Shown here one piece after another: positions 38,302-47,197 of a DNA stretch of 64,000 bases; the stretch's first letter is position 1, and every line of letters starts with the position of its first letter. A program made the position numbers and the translations under genes. Under the pieces are notes generated by a model. That model was not told where the DNA came from. It did not search any database and saw nothing but the letters and a program-made list of their open reading frames with translations. The stretch is from Kitasatospora sp. NBC_01246 (lineage in GTDB: Bacteria > Actinomycetota > Actinomycetes > Streptomycetales > Streptomycetaceae). Location: NCBI RefSeq assembly GCF_036226505.1, contig NZ_CP108484.1, positions 1,426,001 to 1,490,000 on the forward strand, read 5' to 3'.

Positions 38302-38877
38302 TCAGTCCTTCGGCGCCGGGCCGGAACGGCTCAGGGTGAAGGTGAGGTTGGGCCGCTCGGCCTTCGGTGCGGAGATCCGCATCGTCGTGTAGTCGCCGCC
38401 GGTCAGACCGCCCAGGGTCACCGTCGCGGGGACGGCGGCCACGCCGCCGGCCGCGTTCTTCTCCCAGAGCCGGCCCGTGGCGGTCGGGCTCAGCCCGCCC
38501 CACGCCGTCCAGACCAGCCCGTCCAGCATCGACGCGCCCTTGTCACAGGCCAGTTCCAGGGACTTCGGCGAGATGAGCGGCTGCCCGTCGCACCCGTAGA
38601 CGGAGCCGGGTGCCTCGGACGGCTCCGGCGGCGCCCCGGGGGCCGAGGCGGACGGCACGGCGGCGGGCGGGGACGGGACCGCGGACGTGGCCGTCGGCGT
38701 GGGCGTGGGCGTGGCGGGCTCCGTGGGCCGGACCGACGGCGCGGCGGCGGACGGCGCGGCGGCCGTCCCGCTGCTCGAACAGCCGGCGACCGCGAGCAGC
38801 AGCGCGAGCGCTCCGACGGCGAGGCCCGCCGTACCGCGCCGCCGCCCCGCGGCCGTTCGTCTGGCCTGACCTGCCAT
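38302..38877 (-). CDS. Putative secreted lipoprotein (191 aa)
   Basis: Export signal with Arg-rich n-region, hydrophobic core LAVGALALLLAV and lipobox AGC at about residue 33, so lipid attachment at the cell surface is predicted. Residues 35-92 are a Pro/Ser/Thr/Ala-rich linker. The mature domain (about 93-191) contains two Cys (YGCDGQ, LELACDKG) that could form a disulfide. No family recognised. The ATG at 38877 follows a GGGGGG run. Convergent with the EEP gene; 218 bp upstream lies the divergent Eis-type gene. Confidence 0.8.
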   Translation of the reverse strand: MAGQARRTAAGRRRGTAGLAVGALALLLAVAGCSSSGTAAAPSAAAPSVRPTEPATPTPTPTATSAVPSPPAAVPSASAPGAPPEPSEAPGSVYGCDGQPLISPKSLELACDKGASMLDGLVWTAWGGLSPTATGRLWEKNAAGGVAAVPATVTLGGLTGGDYTTMRISAPKAERPNLTFTLSRSGPAPKD

Positions 38878-39095
38878 GGTCCCCCCATTTGCCCGGTGCC
38901 GGTCGATCCGCACGTCCGGAAGTCCGCCCAGGCTACCGCTCCCTGAACCCCTGTCAGTACCCCGGGGGCGGAACGGCCGCCGCGGCCGTCGCGGGGCCCG
39001 TGCCGAAATTCGCTTGCCCCGGCCGCGGGTCGGCGTTCCAATGTGGCCGGGCACCACGAGCCGTGGTGCCGGTACGCGAGGAGGCGGCGGCGACC

Positions 39096-40337
39096 ATGGA
39101 GATCCGTTCCACGACCGACGAGGACCACGACGTCTTCGTCGACACCCTGCTCGCCCCGTTCGGGCTCTTCCGGGAGACCACGGCCGAGGACGGCGGCGGG
39201 GCCTGGTGGTCGGCGCTCGAAATGGACCGCGGCCTGCTCGCCGTGTCGGACGACGGGAGGCCCGTCGGCACCGCCGGTGCGTACTCCTTCGAGCTCACCC
39301 TGCCCGGCGGGGCCCTCGTCCCGGTCCCCGGGGTGACGGCCGTCGGCGTCCTGCCCTCCCACCGGCGCCGGGGCGTGCTGACCGCGCTGATGCGTCACCA
39401 GCTCGCCGGGTTCCGGGCCCGCGGGGAGTTCCTCGCCGTCCTGCTCGCCTCCGAGGCCACGATCTACGGCAGGTTCGGCTACGGACCGGCGACGTACACG
39501 GCGCGGCTGACGGTGCCGCACCACCGGGCCGCCCTCGCCGCCCCCCGGGCCCGCCGGGCCGACGCCGCCGCGACCGACCCGGCCGCCCCGGACAGCGGCA
39601 CGGTCGAGGTGCTGCGGCACGCCGACTGCGGCGAGCTCCTGGAGCAGGTCTACGACCGGTACCGCCGCACCCAGCCCGGCGCGCTGTCCCGGCCGCACCG
39701 CTGGTGGGCCCTGCGCGCCGGACAGCCCCCGATCGCGCCGACACCGCGCTACATCGCCCTGCACCGGGACGCCGACGGCGTCCCGGACGGGTACGCCTGC
39801 TACGCCAAGGACAAGCCCGACAGCCTGACGGTCGACGAGGTCATCGCCGCCGACGACGCCGTCTTCACCGCCCTGGCCCGCTTCGTCCTCGAACACGACC
39901 TGGTCGACCGGGTCGTCTTCAAGCACGTCCCGCCCGACCACCCGCTGCGCTGGCGGCTCACCGACTTCCGCGCCGGCGAGGTGCACCAGGACACCGACTG
40001 GCTCTGGGTGCGGCTGCTGGACGTGCCGCGGGCGCTGACCGCGCGCGGCTGGTGCGCGGACGGCGAGCTCGTCCTCGACGTCGAGGACCCGTTCCTCGGC
40101 GAGCACGACCGCTATCTGCTGACCGTGCGGAACGGCAGGGCCGACTGCGTCCCGACGGACCGGGAGCCCGACCTGTCCCTGGACGTCCGCGACCTGGGCT
40201 CGCTCTACCTCGGCGGCACCGCCCCGAGCACGCTCGTCCGGGCCGGCCACGTCCTCGCCCACCATCCGGGGGCGGCCGCCCGCGCCGACGCCCTCTTCCG
40301 GGGCGAGCGCTCCCCGCACTGCCTGCACTGGTTCTGA
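39096..40337 (+). CDS. Eis-type GNAT acetyltransferase (413 aa)
   Basis: Cytosolic acetyl-CoA-dependent N-acetyltransferase of the Eis (enhanced intracellular survival) family, which has two GNAT folds and a sterol-carrier-like C-terminal domain. The acetyl-CoA loop is VTAVGVLPSHRRRGVLTALM (about 88-107). The end HCLHWF supplies the C-terminal carboxylate used as general base in Eis. Family members acetylate amines, including aminoglycosides, at several positions. The ATG has GAGGAGG 10 nt upstream. Single gene with a strong terminator. Confidence 0.92.
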   Translation: MEIRSTTDEDHDVFVDTLLAPFGLFRETTAEDGGGAWWSALEMDRGLLAVSDDGRPVGTAGAYSFELTLPGGALVPVPGVTAVGVLPSHRRRGVLTALMRHQLAGFRARGEFLAVLLASEATIYGRFGYGPATYTARLTVPHHRAALAAPRARRADAAATDPAAPDSGTVEVLRHADCGELLEQVYDRYRRTQPGALSRPHRWWALRAGQPPIAPTPRYIALHRDADGVPDGYACYAKDKPDSLTVDEVIAADDAVFTALARFVLEHDLVDRVVFKHVPPDHPLRWRLTDFRAGEVHQDTDWLWVRLLDVPRALTARGWCADGELVLDVEDPFLGEHDRYLLTVRNGRADCVPTDREPDLSLDVRDLGSLYLGGTAPSTLVRAGHVLAHHPGAAARADALFRGERSPHCLHWF

Positions 40338-40347
40338 CCGCGCGCCC

Positions 40348-40385
40348 GCCGGGGGGCCGTACCGCGAACGGCACGGCCCCCCGGC
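40348..40385 (+). terminator. 13-bp hairpin after the Eis-type gene
   Basis: GCCGGGGGGCCGT pairs with ACGGCCCCCCGGC across 12 nt, 10 bp past the stop codon. Confidence 0.8.
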
Positions 40386-40424
40386 GGCCCCCGGCGGCCC
40401 TACCGGCGCCGCCGGGTCCGGCCA

Positions 40425-40496
40425 GTGGTCAGCGCACGGCCGTTGGTCAGCGCACGGCCGGTGGCCAGAGCATCGCCGGTGGTCAGAGCGCGGCCT
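40425..40496. repeat. Four 18-bp tandem repeats over the aldo/keto reductase stop
   Basis: Units of the form GTGGTCAGCGCACGGCCG start at 40425, 40443, 40461 and 40479. Units 1 and 2 differ by one base; units 3 and 4 diverge. The last unit contains the stop codon of the reductase, so the array probably grew from the gene's 3' end. Confidence 0.8.
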
Positions 40497-41421
40497 CGTC
40501 GAGGCGCCGGCGCTGCTCGGCGGAGAGGGTCACCGCCAGGGCGCCCAGCGCCTCGTCCAGTTGGGCGATCCTGCTGACGCCGACCAGCGGCACGATCCGC
40601 GGGTCGTGGTCCAGCAGCCAGCTGAGCGCGACCTGGTTCTTGGTCACCCCCAGCTCCTCGGCCACCGCGCCGAGCGCCGCCAGCCGCCTGGGCGTGCCCG
40701 GGTGGTCGTAGGCGGCCGGGATCTCCACGTCCTCGCGGGTGTAGCCGCCGGAGAGGATCGGGCTGTAGACCCAGAGCCGGATGTCCCCCTCGGAGCGTAC
40801 GTAGTCCAGCAGTTCACCGGTCACGTGGACATGGGCCGAGGAGGGCAGCGGGATGTCGAAGCGGGGCTGAAGGTAGGAGTAGCGGTACTGCATGTGGGTG
40901 TACCGGGCCCGGTCCCCCGCGAGCGCCCGGGCCCGCTCGACCCGCCAGACGGCGTGGTTGCTGGCCCCGACCTCGCCGGCCTTCCCGGCGGCCACCAGGT
41001 CGGCCAGGGTGTCGACCGTCTCGGCGAGCGGCACCGACCGGTCCTCGATGTGCGTCCAGTAGACCTCGACCCGGTCGGTGCCGAGCCGGCGCAGGCTGCC
41101 CTCCAGCGCCGTTCGGACGGCCTTGTCCGAGAGGCCCTCGGCGGTCTCCAGGCCGGTCCCCGGGACGGTCGGCCGGGCCCCGACCTTGGTGCTGATCACC
41201 ACGCGGTCGCGGGCACCCCGGCTGGCCAGCCAGCGTCCGATCACCTCCTCGCTCTCGTCGCCGGTGGCGCCGTCCAGCCAGAACGCGTAGTTGTTCGCGG
41301 TGTCGAGCACGGTGCCGCCCGACTCCACGAAGTGGTCCAGGATCTCGAACGAAGTCCGCTCGTCGACGATCGTGCCGAAGCCCAAGGTGCCGAGGGCGAT
41401 GGTGCGTTGTGGAATGGCCAT
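40483..41421 (-). CDS. Aldo/keto reductase (312 aa)
   Basis: NADPH-dependent oxidoreductase with the (beta/alpha)8 fold. The catalytic tetrad is visible: Asp and Tyr in VLDTANNY, Lys in VISTKVG, and His in YWTHIED. The C-terminal region KNQVALSWLLDHDPRIVPLV is the usual cofactor-side signature. Length is normal. The ATG has GGGAGGGG 8 nt upstream. It appears to be a monocistronic housekeeping or detoxification gene; the substrate cannot be inferred. Confidence 0.92.
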   Translation of the reverse strand: MAIPQRTIALGTLGFGTIVDERTSFEILDHFVESGGTVLDTANNYAFWLDGATGDESEEVIGRWLASRGARDRVVISTKVGARPTVPGTGLETAEGLSDKAVRTALEGSLRRLGTDRVEVYWTHIEDRSVPLAETVDTLADLVAAGKAGEVGASNHAVWRVERARALAGDRARYTHMQYRYSYLQPRFDIPLPSSAHVHVTGELLDYVRSEGDIRLWVYSPILSGGYTREDVEIPAAYDHPGTPRRLAALGAVAEELGVTKNQVALSWLLDHDPRIVPLVGVSRIAQLDEALGALAVTLSAEQRRRLDEAAL

Positions 41422-41573
41422 AGGTCTTCCCCTCCCATGTGGTCTGGACCATTCAAGTCGCATCCCGCCCCGCACGCAACAGAGCGCCACCGGATCACCA
41501 CCCGCCGTCGGCGCGACCGTGGCCCACCCGCGCGACCGGACCGGCGGACGACCAGCTGCGCGGGCGACCGGCC

Positions 41574-42011
41574 TCAGGCGGTCAACGGCTTGGCCCAGCG
41601 GGTCCACTGCGGCTGCGGCCCGTAACCGGCCGTCCGCCAGGTGCGCTGCCCCTCGGCGTTGTCGTCGAGCACCATCGCGTCGGCCCGGCGGCCGCCGAGG
41701 GCGGTGAAGCGGGCCTCCGCCGCCGCCAGCAGGGCCGAGCCGATCCCCCGGCGGCGGTACCGCGGGTCGACGGCGAGGCGGTAGAGGTGACAGCGCCACC
41801 CGTCCCAGCCGGCGATCACGGTGCCGACGAGGGCCGCCGGATCGCCGGCCGGGGTGGCGACGATCAGGCACTCCGGGTCGCGCGCGAGCAGGGCCGCCAC
41901 CCCGTCGGCGTCGTCCGTGATGCTCGTCCCCTTGGCGGCGCGCGCCCAGAGCGCGAGCAGGGCGGGGATCTCGTCGGGAGTGGCAGTGCGCAGCGCGATG
42001 TCGGCGGTCAT
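41574..42011 (-). CDS. GNAT family N-acetyltransferase (145 aa)
   Basis: Single-domain acetyltransferase. The acetyl-CoA binding region is LYRLAVDPRYRRRGIGSALL (about 77-96), with RRRGIG as the pyrophosphate loop, followed by VLDDNAEGQRTWRTAGY. Length matches the family. Acceptor unknown. It lies 75 bp downstream of a methyltransferase gene in the same direction and may be co-transcribed. Confidence 0.9.
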   Translation of the reverse strand: MTADIALRTATPDEIPALLALWARAAKGTSITDDADGVAALLARDPECLIVATPAGDPAALVGTVIAGWDGWRCHLYRLAVDPRYRRRGIGSALLAAAEARFTALGGRRADAMVLDDNAEGQRTWRTAGYGPQPQWTRWAKPLTA

Positions 42012-42085
42012 GCCGGTCTGTCTACCAGGACCTCCGGCCGGGCCGCCGGGAATTCCGCACCGCGGGACCGGCCCCGGCCCCGCCC

Positions 42086-42781
42086 TCAGCGGGCCGGTGC
42101 GGCGAGCTCCCAGACGGTGGTGGTCTTGAGCGCGGCGTCCTCCAGGTCCGCCACGACCGGCACCCGGTACGCCGCCAGCTCCGTGAAGTGCCCGCGCGGC
42201 AGGTACGCCCGCCCCGGGTCGCCGACGATCACCACCGCGCCGCGCGCCCGGGCCCGCTCCAGGAACGGCAGGAACCGCGCGGCCATCGCCCGCTCGTAGA
42301 ACACGTCCCCGGCCAGCACCACGTCGGCCGGAGCGCCGTCCCCGTCCAGCAGGTCCTCCACCGCGGCCGCCACCCGGACGCCGTTGGCCTCCGCGTTGAG
42401 GCCGATGGCCGCCACCGCGTACGCGTCGATCTCGGCGGCGCGCACCGACTCCGCCCCGCGCATCGCCGCCGCGATCGCCACCAGCCCTGACCCGGCCGCC
42501 AGGTCCAGCACCGTCCGCCCGGCCACCACCTCGGGGTGGTCGAGCACATAACGCGCCACCCCGACCCCGCCTGCCCAGGCGAACGCCCAGAACGGCGGCG
42601 CCAGCCCCACCTCGCCGCGCGCCGACTCGGTCGTCTCCCAGAGTTCGATGGCGTCGTCGGCCATCCGCAGGCTGATCTCGGGGACGAAGGGCACGGGCGC
42701 CGGGCTGGTCGCGTTCCGCACGAACTCCCGGTCGGACAGTGCCGTCGCAGCCGGGCGAGCGGCGTGCGTCTCGTTCAACAT
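42086..42781 (-). CDS. Class I methyltransferase, ETFB lysine/Nnt1-like (231 aa)
   Basis: SAM-dependent methyltransferase. Motif I is VLDLAAGSGLVAIAAA (about 91-106), the acidic strand is AAEIDAYAV, and ADVVLAGDVFYE holds motif IV. The preceding PPFWAFAWAGGVGVARYVLD resembles protein-lysine methyltransferases of the METTL20/ETFB group. The substrate is therefore possibly a protein lysine or a small amine. ATG start; the first 30 residues are unstructured. The 297 bp upstream of it hold nothing beyond promoter-sized sequence shared with the divergent ROK gene. Confidence 0.85.
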   Translation of the reverse strand: MLNETHAARPAATALSDREFVRNATSPAPVPFVPEISLRMADDAIELWETTESARGEVGLAPPFWAFAWAGGVGVARYVLDHPEVVAGRTVLDLAAGSGLVAIAAAMRGAESVRAAEIDAYAVAAIGLNAEANGVRVAAAVEDLLDGDGAPADVVLAGDVFYERAMAARFLPFLERARARGAVVIVGDPGRAYLPRGHFTELAAYRVPVVADLEDAALKTTTVWELAAPAR

Positions 42782-43078
42782 GCCCGCAGCATAGAGGCTC
42801 CCCGCCCGCCCGGAGCGCCACCGGAGCGCGCTCCCCGACCGCCCGGCCGGCCCCCGGGAGCGGGCCCGCGCGAGCACCCCGGGACGCGAGGCGACCCCGG
42901 GTCACGCACCGCCACCCGATGCGTACCATTTCGATACCGAAGCCGGGATGAGCTGCGGAGATGCTCGCCCGCCGGCCCCGGGCCCGGGTAGCATCCGGCA
43001 CGTGCCCTCCGGGCCCGGCGCAGGCTGCCCAGCGCTGCCGCGCCGCGTTCCGGGTGGCGGACTCTCGCGGGACATTCG

Positions 43079-44320
43079 GTGGTCTCCGCGCACTCGGCAC
43101 CGCGCGCCAGAGCTGTCGCGCGAACGGCGAAGGGCAGCATCTTGGCGGATCGGCTCACCGGAGGAGACTCCTCGCTGCTGCGGCGCATCAATGCGGCGGT
43201 CACGCTTCGGGCGCTGCGGGCCGGCCACTCGGTGACCCTCACTCAGCTGGTCGGGGACACCGGGCTGTCCCGGCCCACGGTGGAGGGCGTGATCGAGGGC
43301 CTGGTCGAGACCGGCCTGGTCGCCGAGGTGGACCAACCCCAGAACGGCGGCCAGCCGGGCGGCGGGCGGCGCGGGCGACCGGCCCGCTGGTTCCGGTTCC
43401 GCGCCGAGGCCGGACACATCCTCGGCGTCGAGATCGGCGTGCACGACCTGCGGGTCGTGCTGGCCGACCTCACCGGCCAGGTGGTGGGCAGTCACTTCCG
43501 CCCGATCGAGGAGACCCTGGACGCGGAGGAGCGGCTGAGCGCCGTCCGCACCGCGGTCGCGGAGGTGCTGCGCAAGGCCGGCGTCTCCCGCGACAACCTG
43601 TGGGCGGTCGGCGTCGGCACCCCCGGCATCGTCGACCGCGACGGCACCATCCAGCTCGGCACCGCCATGCCCGGCTGGACCGGCCTGGACCTGGGCGCCC
43701 GGCTGCGCCGGTCCTTCCGCTGCCCGGTCATGATCGAGAACGATGCCAACCTGGCCGCCATCGCCGAGCACTGGCAGGGCGCGGCGGTCGGCGCGGACGA
43801 CGTCGTCTTCGTGATGGCCGGTCTGAGCCCGGGCGCCGGCTCGCTCATCAACGGCCGGCTGCACCGCGGGTACGGCGGCGCGGCCGGCGAGATCGGCGCG
43901 CTGCACCTGCTCGGCCAGGAGGTCACCCCCGAGCGGCTGCTCTCCACCACCGGCAAGCCGCTCAATCCGCTGGACGAGGCGGCCGTCGCCCGGGTGCTGA
44001 GGCTCGCCCGCGAGGGCGACGAGGTGGCGAAGGTCGCCATGGACCGCTTCCTGACCCGCCTGGTGCAGAGCGTGGCCGCCCTGGTGCTGGCGATCGACCC
44101 CCAGCTGGTGGTCGTCGGCGGCTGGGCAGCCGGCCTCGACGGTGTGCTGGAGCCGCTGCGCGAGCGCCTCGCCCAGTTCACCCTGCGCGCGCCCGAGGTG
44201 GCGCTGGCGGCGCTCGGCTCGGAGGTCGTCGCGATGGGCGCCCTGCGGGTGGCGCTGGACCAGGTGGAGGAGCAGCTCTTCGCCGTCGACCCGCCGACCG
44301 GCGGCGCCGCCCGGGCCTGA
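43079..44320 (+). CDS. ROK-family transcriptional regulator (413 aa)
   Basis: Winged helix-turn-helix at about residues 30-85 (LLRRINAAVTLRALRAGHSV, LTQLVGDTGLSRPTVEGVIE), followed by an ROK sugar-kinase-like domain with VLGVEIG-type ATP site, GVGTPGIVDRDG and ENDANLAA. The zinc-binding Cys cluster of active ROK kinases (CxCGxxGC) is absent; the equivalent stretch is GEIGALHL, so it is a regulator and not a kinase. It probably represses sugar uptake or catabolism genes elsewhere. The GTG at 43079 has weak ribosome signals; TTG at 43142, 7 nt after GAAGGG and just before ADRLTGGDSS, is the more likely true start. Confidence 0.88.
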   Translation: MVSAHSAPRARAVARTAKGSILADRLTGGDSSLLRRINAAVTLRALRAGHSVTLTQLVGDTGLSRPTVEGVIEGLVETGLVAEVDQPQNGGQPGGGRRGRPARWFRFRAEAGHILGVEIGVHDLRVVLADLTGQVVGSHFRPIEETLDAEERLSAVRTAVAEVLRKAGVSRDNLWAVGVGTPGIVDRDGTIQLGTAMPGWTGLDLGARLRRSFRCPVMIENDANLAAIAEHWQGAAVGADDVVFVMAGLSPGAGSLINGRLHRGYGGAAGEIGALHLLGQEVTPERLLSTTGKPLNPLDEAAVARVLRLAREGDEVAKVAMDRFLTRLVQSVAALVLAIDPQLVVVGGWAAGLDGVLEPLRERLAQFTLRAPEVALAALGSEVVAMGALRVALDQVEEQLFAVDPPTGGAARA

Positions 44321-44398
44321 CACCCGGTCCGGGTTGCGGAACCGGCGGCTCCGCACCCGGTGCCAGGGTCCGACCGGGGCCGGCGCCGCCGGGAACGA

Positions 44399-44442
44399 CT
44401 CAGGCCCGGCTGCCTGCGGGGGCGTCCGGGCCTGGGCCTGAG
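44399..44442. terminator. Hairpin between convergent ROK and GntR genes
   Basis: CTCAGGCCC at 44399-44407 pairs with GGGCCTGAG at 44434-44442; an alternative inner pairing CAGGCCCGG/CCGGGCCTG is also perfect. It is positioned to terminate both convergent transcripts. Confidence 0.65.
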
Positions 44443-44459
44443 GGTGTGCGACAGATGGT

Positions 44460-45245
44460 TCAGGAGGCGGTGCGCACCTCGGTGCCGGCGCTGACGGGGG
44501 TGACCTCCACCAGACCGGTCTCGCCGAAGGTGAGCTTGCAGGTGTCCGCGCGGTAGGTGGAGACGGCCAGCGCGACCAGTCGGCCGGCGGCCGCGTACTG
44601 GGTGGTCATCACCAGCACCGGCGAGCCCGGCGGACGCTCCAGCAGGGCGGCCTGCTCGGCCTCGGCGACGCCCAGCTCGACCGAGCGGGACTCGCCGTCG
44701 ACCTCCAGGCGCTCCAGCTGGCGCAGCACCGAGCGGGCCCGGTCGCTCTCGGCGCGGAAGCCGGGCAGGTGCGGCAGGGCGGAGGCCGGTACGTGCAGCG
44801 ACTCGGTGGCGACGTTCTTGCCCTGGACCATCCGGACCCGGCGCACGGTGTGCACGGTGGCTCCCTCGGCGATGCCGAGGCCCTGGGCGAGCTGCGCGGT
44901 GGCGGGGGCGGTGGTGCAGTCCACGGTGCGCCAGGCCTGGCTGCGGGCGGTGCCCGGCCAGCCCTCCTCGTGGCGGTTGACCGGAACGCCGACCCGGGGG
45001 GCGGCGATCAGGGTGCCGATGCCCCGGCGGCGGACCAGTCGGCCCTCCAGCTCCAGCTGGTCGAGCGCCTGGCGCAGGGTGGCCCGGGCCACGCCGAAGC
45101 GGGCCGAGAGCTCGCGCTCGTTGGGGAGGACCTGTCCGGTGGAGAACTCCGTGTCGATCGCGCGGAGCAGCACCGTGCGCAGGTGCCAGTACTTCGGTTC
45201 CGGTACCGCCGTGAGCTGCCCTGTCGTTCCCACCGTGGCCTCCAC
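44460..45245 (-). CDS. GntR/HutC-family transcriptional regulator (261 aa)
   Basis: Winged-helix repressor. Residues 18-85 form the GntR DNA-binding domain (VLPNERELSARFGVARATLR, QALDQLELEGRLVRRRGIGT). Residues 95-255 form the UTRA ligand-binding domain typical of the HutC subfamily, whose ligands are often sugar phosphates or amino acids. The GTG at 45245 is followed in frame by another GTG at 45233 that has a better placed GGAGG. The upstream region holds a TGGTCnnGACCA palindrome at 45385-45396, a plausible operator for this or a DasR-like regulator. Targets unknown. Confidence 0.92.
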   Translation of the reverse strand: MEATVGTTGQLTAVPEPKYWHLRTVLLRAIDTEFSTGQVLPNERELSARFGVARATLRQALDQLELEGRLVRRRGIGTLIAAPRVGVPVNRHEEGWPGTARSQAWRTVDCTTAPATAQLAQGLGIAEGATVHTVRRVRMVQGKNVATESLHVPASALPHLPGFRAESDRARSVLRQLERLEVDGESRSVELGVAEAEQAALLERPPGSPVLVMTTQYAAAGRLVALAVSTYRADTCKLTFGETGLVEVTPVSAGTEVRTAS

Positions 45246-45384
45246 CCTGCTCTGTCCGCCCTGCCGAAAGGAGGGCGGACCCGGCCCGCTGTCCGCTGTT
45301 GCGGCAGGTGGGAGAGCGGGCTTTATCCGTCCTTCTTTATTAAAGGTCTTTGCAGTAAGTGACCCTAGGGGCTGTGTCGGGAGA

Positions 45385-45396
45385 TGGTCAAGACCA
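45385..45396. promoter_or_regulatory. GntR/DasR-type palindromic operator
   Basis: TGGTCAAGACCA is a perfect TGGTC/GACCA inverted repeat with a 2-nt centre. It differs from the core of DasR-responsive elements (TGGTCTAGACCA) at one central base. It lies in the 272-bp spacer between the GntR gene and exodeoxyribonuclease III. An A/T-rich stretch at 45333-45357 next to it is the likely GntR promoter. Confidence 0.55.
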
Positions 45397-45517
45397 ATGA
45401 CGGCGGTTGGTGCCGATGTCGCGCGGATTCATGCCGCGTTCACGACAGGCCGACAAACGGACGGCGCCCCACCGCGTCGGGCGCCGGACCGGACACCGGG
45501 CTCGGTAGGCTGCCCGG

Positions 45518-46324
45518 GTGATCGTGGTGACGAGTGTGAACGTGAACGGAATCCGGGCGGCGGCCAAGAAGGGCTTCATCGAGTGGCTGGCGGCCACCGA
45601 GGCGGACGTGATCTGCCTGCAGGAGGTGCGCTCCGAGCCCGGGCAGCTGCCCGTGGAACTGCGCGACCTGGAGGGGTGGCACGCGGTCTGGGCACCGTCC
45701 TCCGCCAAGGGCCGCGCGGGAGTGGCCGTGCTGTCGCGGCAGCAGCCGGAGCGTACGGTGGTCGGATTCGAATCGGCAGAATTCGACAATTCGGGCAGGT
45801 ATGTAGAAATCGACCTGCCGGGGCTCACCCTGGCCAGTCTCTATCTCCCCTCCGGTGAAGCCGGCACCGAACGCCAGGAGGAGAAGGAACGCTTCATGGC
45901 GGAGTTCCTGGTGCACCTCGGCAAACTCCGCACCCGCGCCGCCGCCGAGGGCCGCGAGGTCGTGGTGTGCGGCGACTGGAACATCGCCCACCGCCCCGAG
46001 GACCTCAAGAACTGGAAGGCCAACCAGAAGTCGGCCGGATTCCTCCCCGAGGAGCGCGCCTGGCTCACCCGGGTCTACGAGGAGGCCGGCTACGTCGACG
46101 TCGTCCGCCGCCTCCACCCCGACCGCACCGGCCCCTACTCCTGGTGGTCCTACCGCGGCCGCGCCTTCGACAACGACTCGGGCTGGCGGATCGACCTCAT
46201 CGTGACGACCCCGGGCCTGGCGGAGAAGTGCGTGGAGGCCCGCGTCGAACGAGCGGCCACCCACGCCGAGCGGTGGAGCGACCACGCACCCGTCACCGCG
46301 GCATTCGACTTCGGCGACGACTGA
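45518..46324 (+). CDS. xthA: Exodeoxyribonuclease III / AP endonuclease (268 aa)
   Basis: DNA repair enzyme of the EEP superfamily that cleaves at abasic sites and degrades 3' ends. Landmarks: SVNVNGIRAA, ICLQEVR with the metal-binding Glu, the GDWNIAH catalytic Asp/Asn near residue 150, and WSDHAPV with the catalytic Asp/His near the C-terminus. Full length, GTG start. The last 140 bp of the gene plus 10 bp beyond are repeated at 51494-51643, flanking a 5.3-kb segment. The gene itself is intact, as expected if an insertion restored its 3' end. Confidence 0.95.
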   Translation: MIVVTSVNVNGIRAAAKKGFIEWLAATEADVICLQEVRSEPGQLPVELRDLEGWHAVWAPSSAKGRAGVAVLSRQQPERTVVGFESAEFDNSGRYVEIDLPGLTLASLYLPSGEAGTERQEEKERFMAEFLVHLGKLRTRAAAEGREVVVCGDWNIAHRPEDLKNWKANQKSAGFLPEERAWLTRVYEEAGYVDVVRRLHPDRTGPYSWWSYRGRAFDNDSGWRIDLIVTTPGLAEKCVEARVERAATHAERWSDHAPVTAAFDFGDD

Positions 46325-46334
46325 CCCGCGGAGA
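46185..46334 (+). repeat. Left 150-bp direct repeat (3' end of exodeoxyribonuclease III)
   Basis: Compared base by base, this stretch and 51494-51643 differ at only two positions (46233/51543 region and the GCATTC/GCGTTC wobble). The offset is 5309 bp. This copy is part of the intact gene. Confidence 0.92.
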
Positions 46335-46567
46335 AGGGTAGTTCTGCAGTATCAAGAGGCGGCCCCGACGTGCGGCATTCGACCCGGCGGGGCTGCCTCC
46401 CGGCGCCGTGCAGGCCAGCGGCAACGGAATTCGCACGGCACTCCCAGAGTGGATCATTCAGTGGAGTCCCTGTGTACTGACGTTCCGATGGAGCAAGGTT
46501 CCTGGCCTCAGGGGTCCGCGAAGGCTCAGGCTTCCGATCCGGTGCGGCGGCGTGATCGAATGAGTCC

Positions 46568-47104
46568 ATGGGGGATGCGCGAAAGACCTACGGGCCGCTA
46601 GAACTCGTCCAAGGGCGCTGGGTGGTGGGAGACTTCCGCCGGCCGGACGGTTGCCGGGTGGAGTTCCGCACGGAGGGAATGGTCCGACACGCCGGCGACA
46701 CCGAGGACGAGTTGATCCTCTGGTCCAGGGTCATGCTGGGGATCAGTATCCAGATAGGGCATGGAACGAAGGGATCCGGCTATCAGGGTGAGCTCGGGCT
46801 GACGGGCGTGCTCGGCGGCCTTCCCGGCCCCTTCAAGGGACGTGGTGGTGGCCACCTCGGCATGACCCTCCGCCACCCGTACGAGGACCGGAAGCTGACC
46901 TTCGATCGGCACGCCGAGTGGTACAAGCCAACGCATATCCTGCTCCTGGCCGAGCTGATGACGCAGACGGTCGCGGCTGGCGACGCCTACCGGCTCGGCG
47001 ACGCCGACTGGCTTGAATGGGCGGTCGGACGCCTGGTGCTCGTCACGTCCTGGCCGATCGGCCGTCAGCCGGCGGCAGTGGTGCAAACAGCTCTGAAGGA
47101 CTGA
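46568..47104 (+). CDS. Hypothetical protein (178 aa)
   Basis: I do not recognise the family. The ATG is the first start in the frame and codon use is normal for the window, which supports it as a real gene. The sequence has alternating strands and many Gly in the middle (HGTKGSGYQGELGLTGVLGG), one possible amphipathic helix (HILLLAELMTQTVAAG), and no signal peptide, membrane segment or cysteine pair. It is the first gene of the insertion, reading towards the transposase relic and the WGR gene. A role with the WGR protein is only positional. Confidence 0.65.
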   Translation: MGDARKTYGPLELVQGRWVVGDFRRPDGCRVEFRTEGMVRHAGDTEDELILWSRVMLGISIQIGHGTKGSGYQGELGLTGVLGGLPGPFKGRGGGHLGMTLRHPYEDRKLTFDRHAEWYKPTHILLLAELMTQTVAAGDAYRLGDADWLEWAVGRLVLVTSWPIGRQPAAVVQTALKD

Positions 47105-47197
47105 CCGGCTCTCCCCAGAAGGGCAGGCGGCCTCGGCCGGGGGCAGGGGGACTTGCGCTGCGACGCGTCTGGTCCCACCTGGTGCTGCCGGTGACGG

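Noticed and set aside
43079..44320. ROK glucokinase
   Set aside because: N-terminal helix-turn-helix present and the CxCGxxGC zinc motif missing, so it is a regulator.
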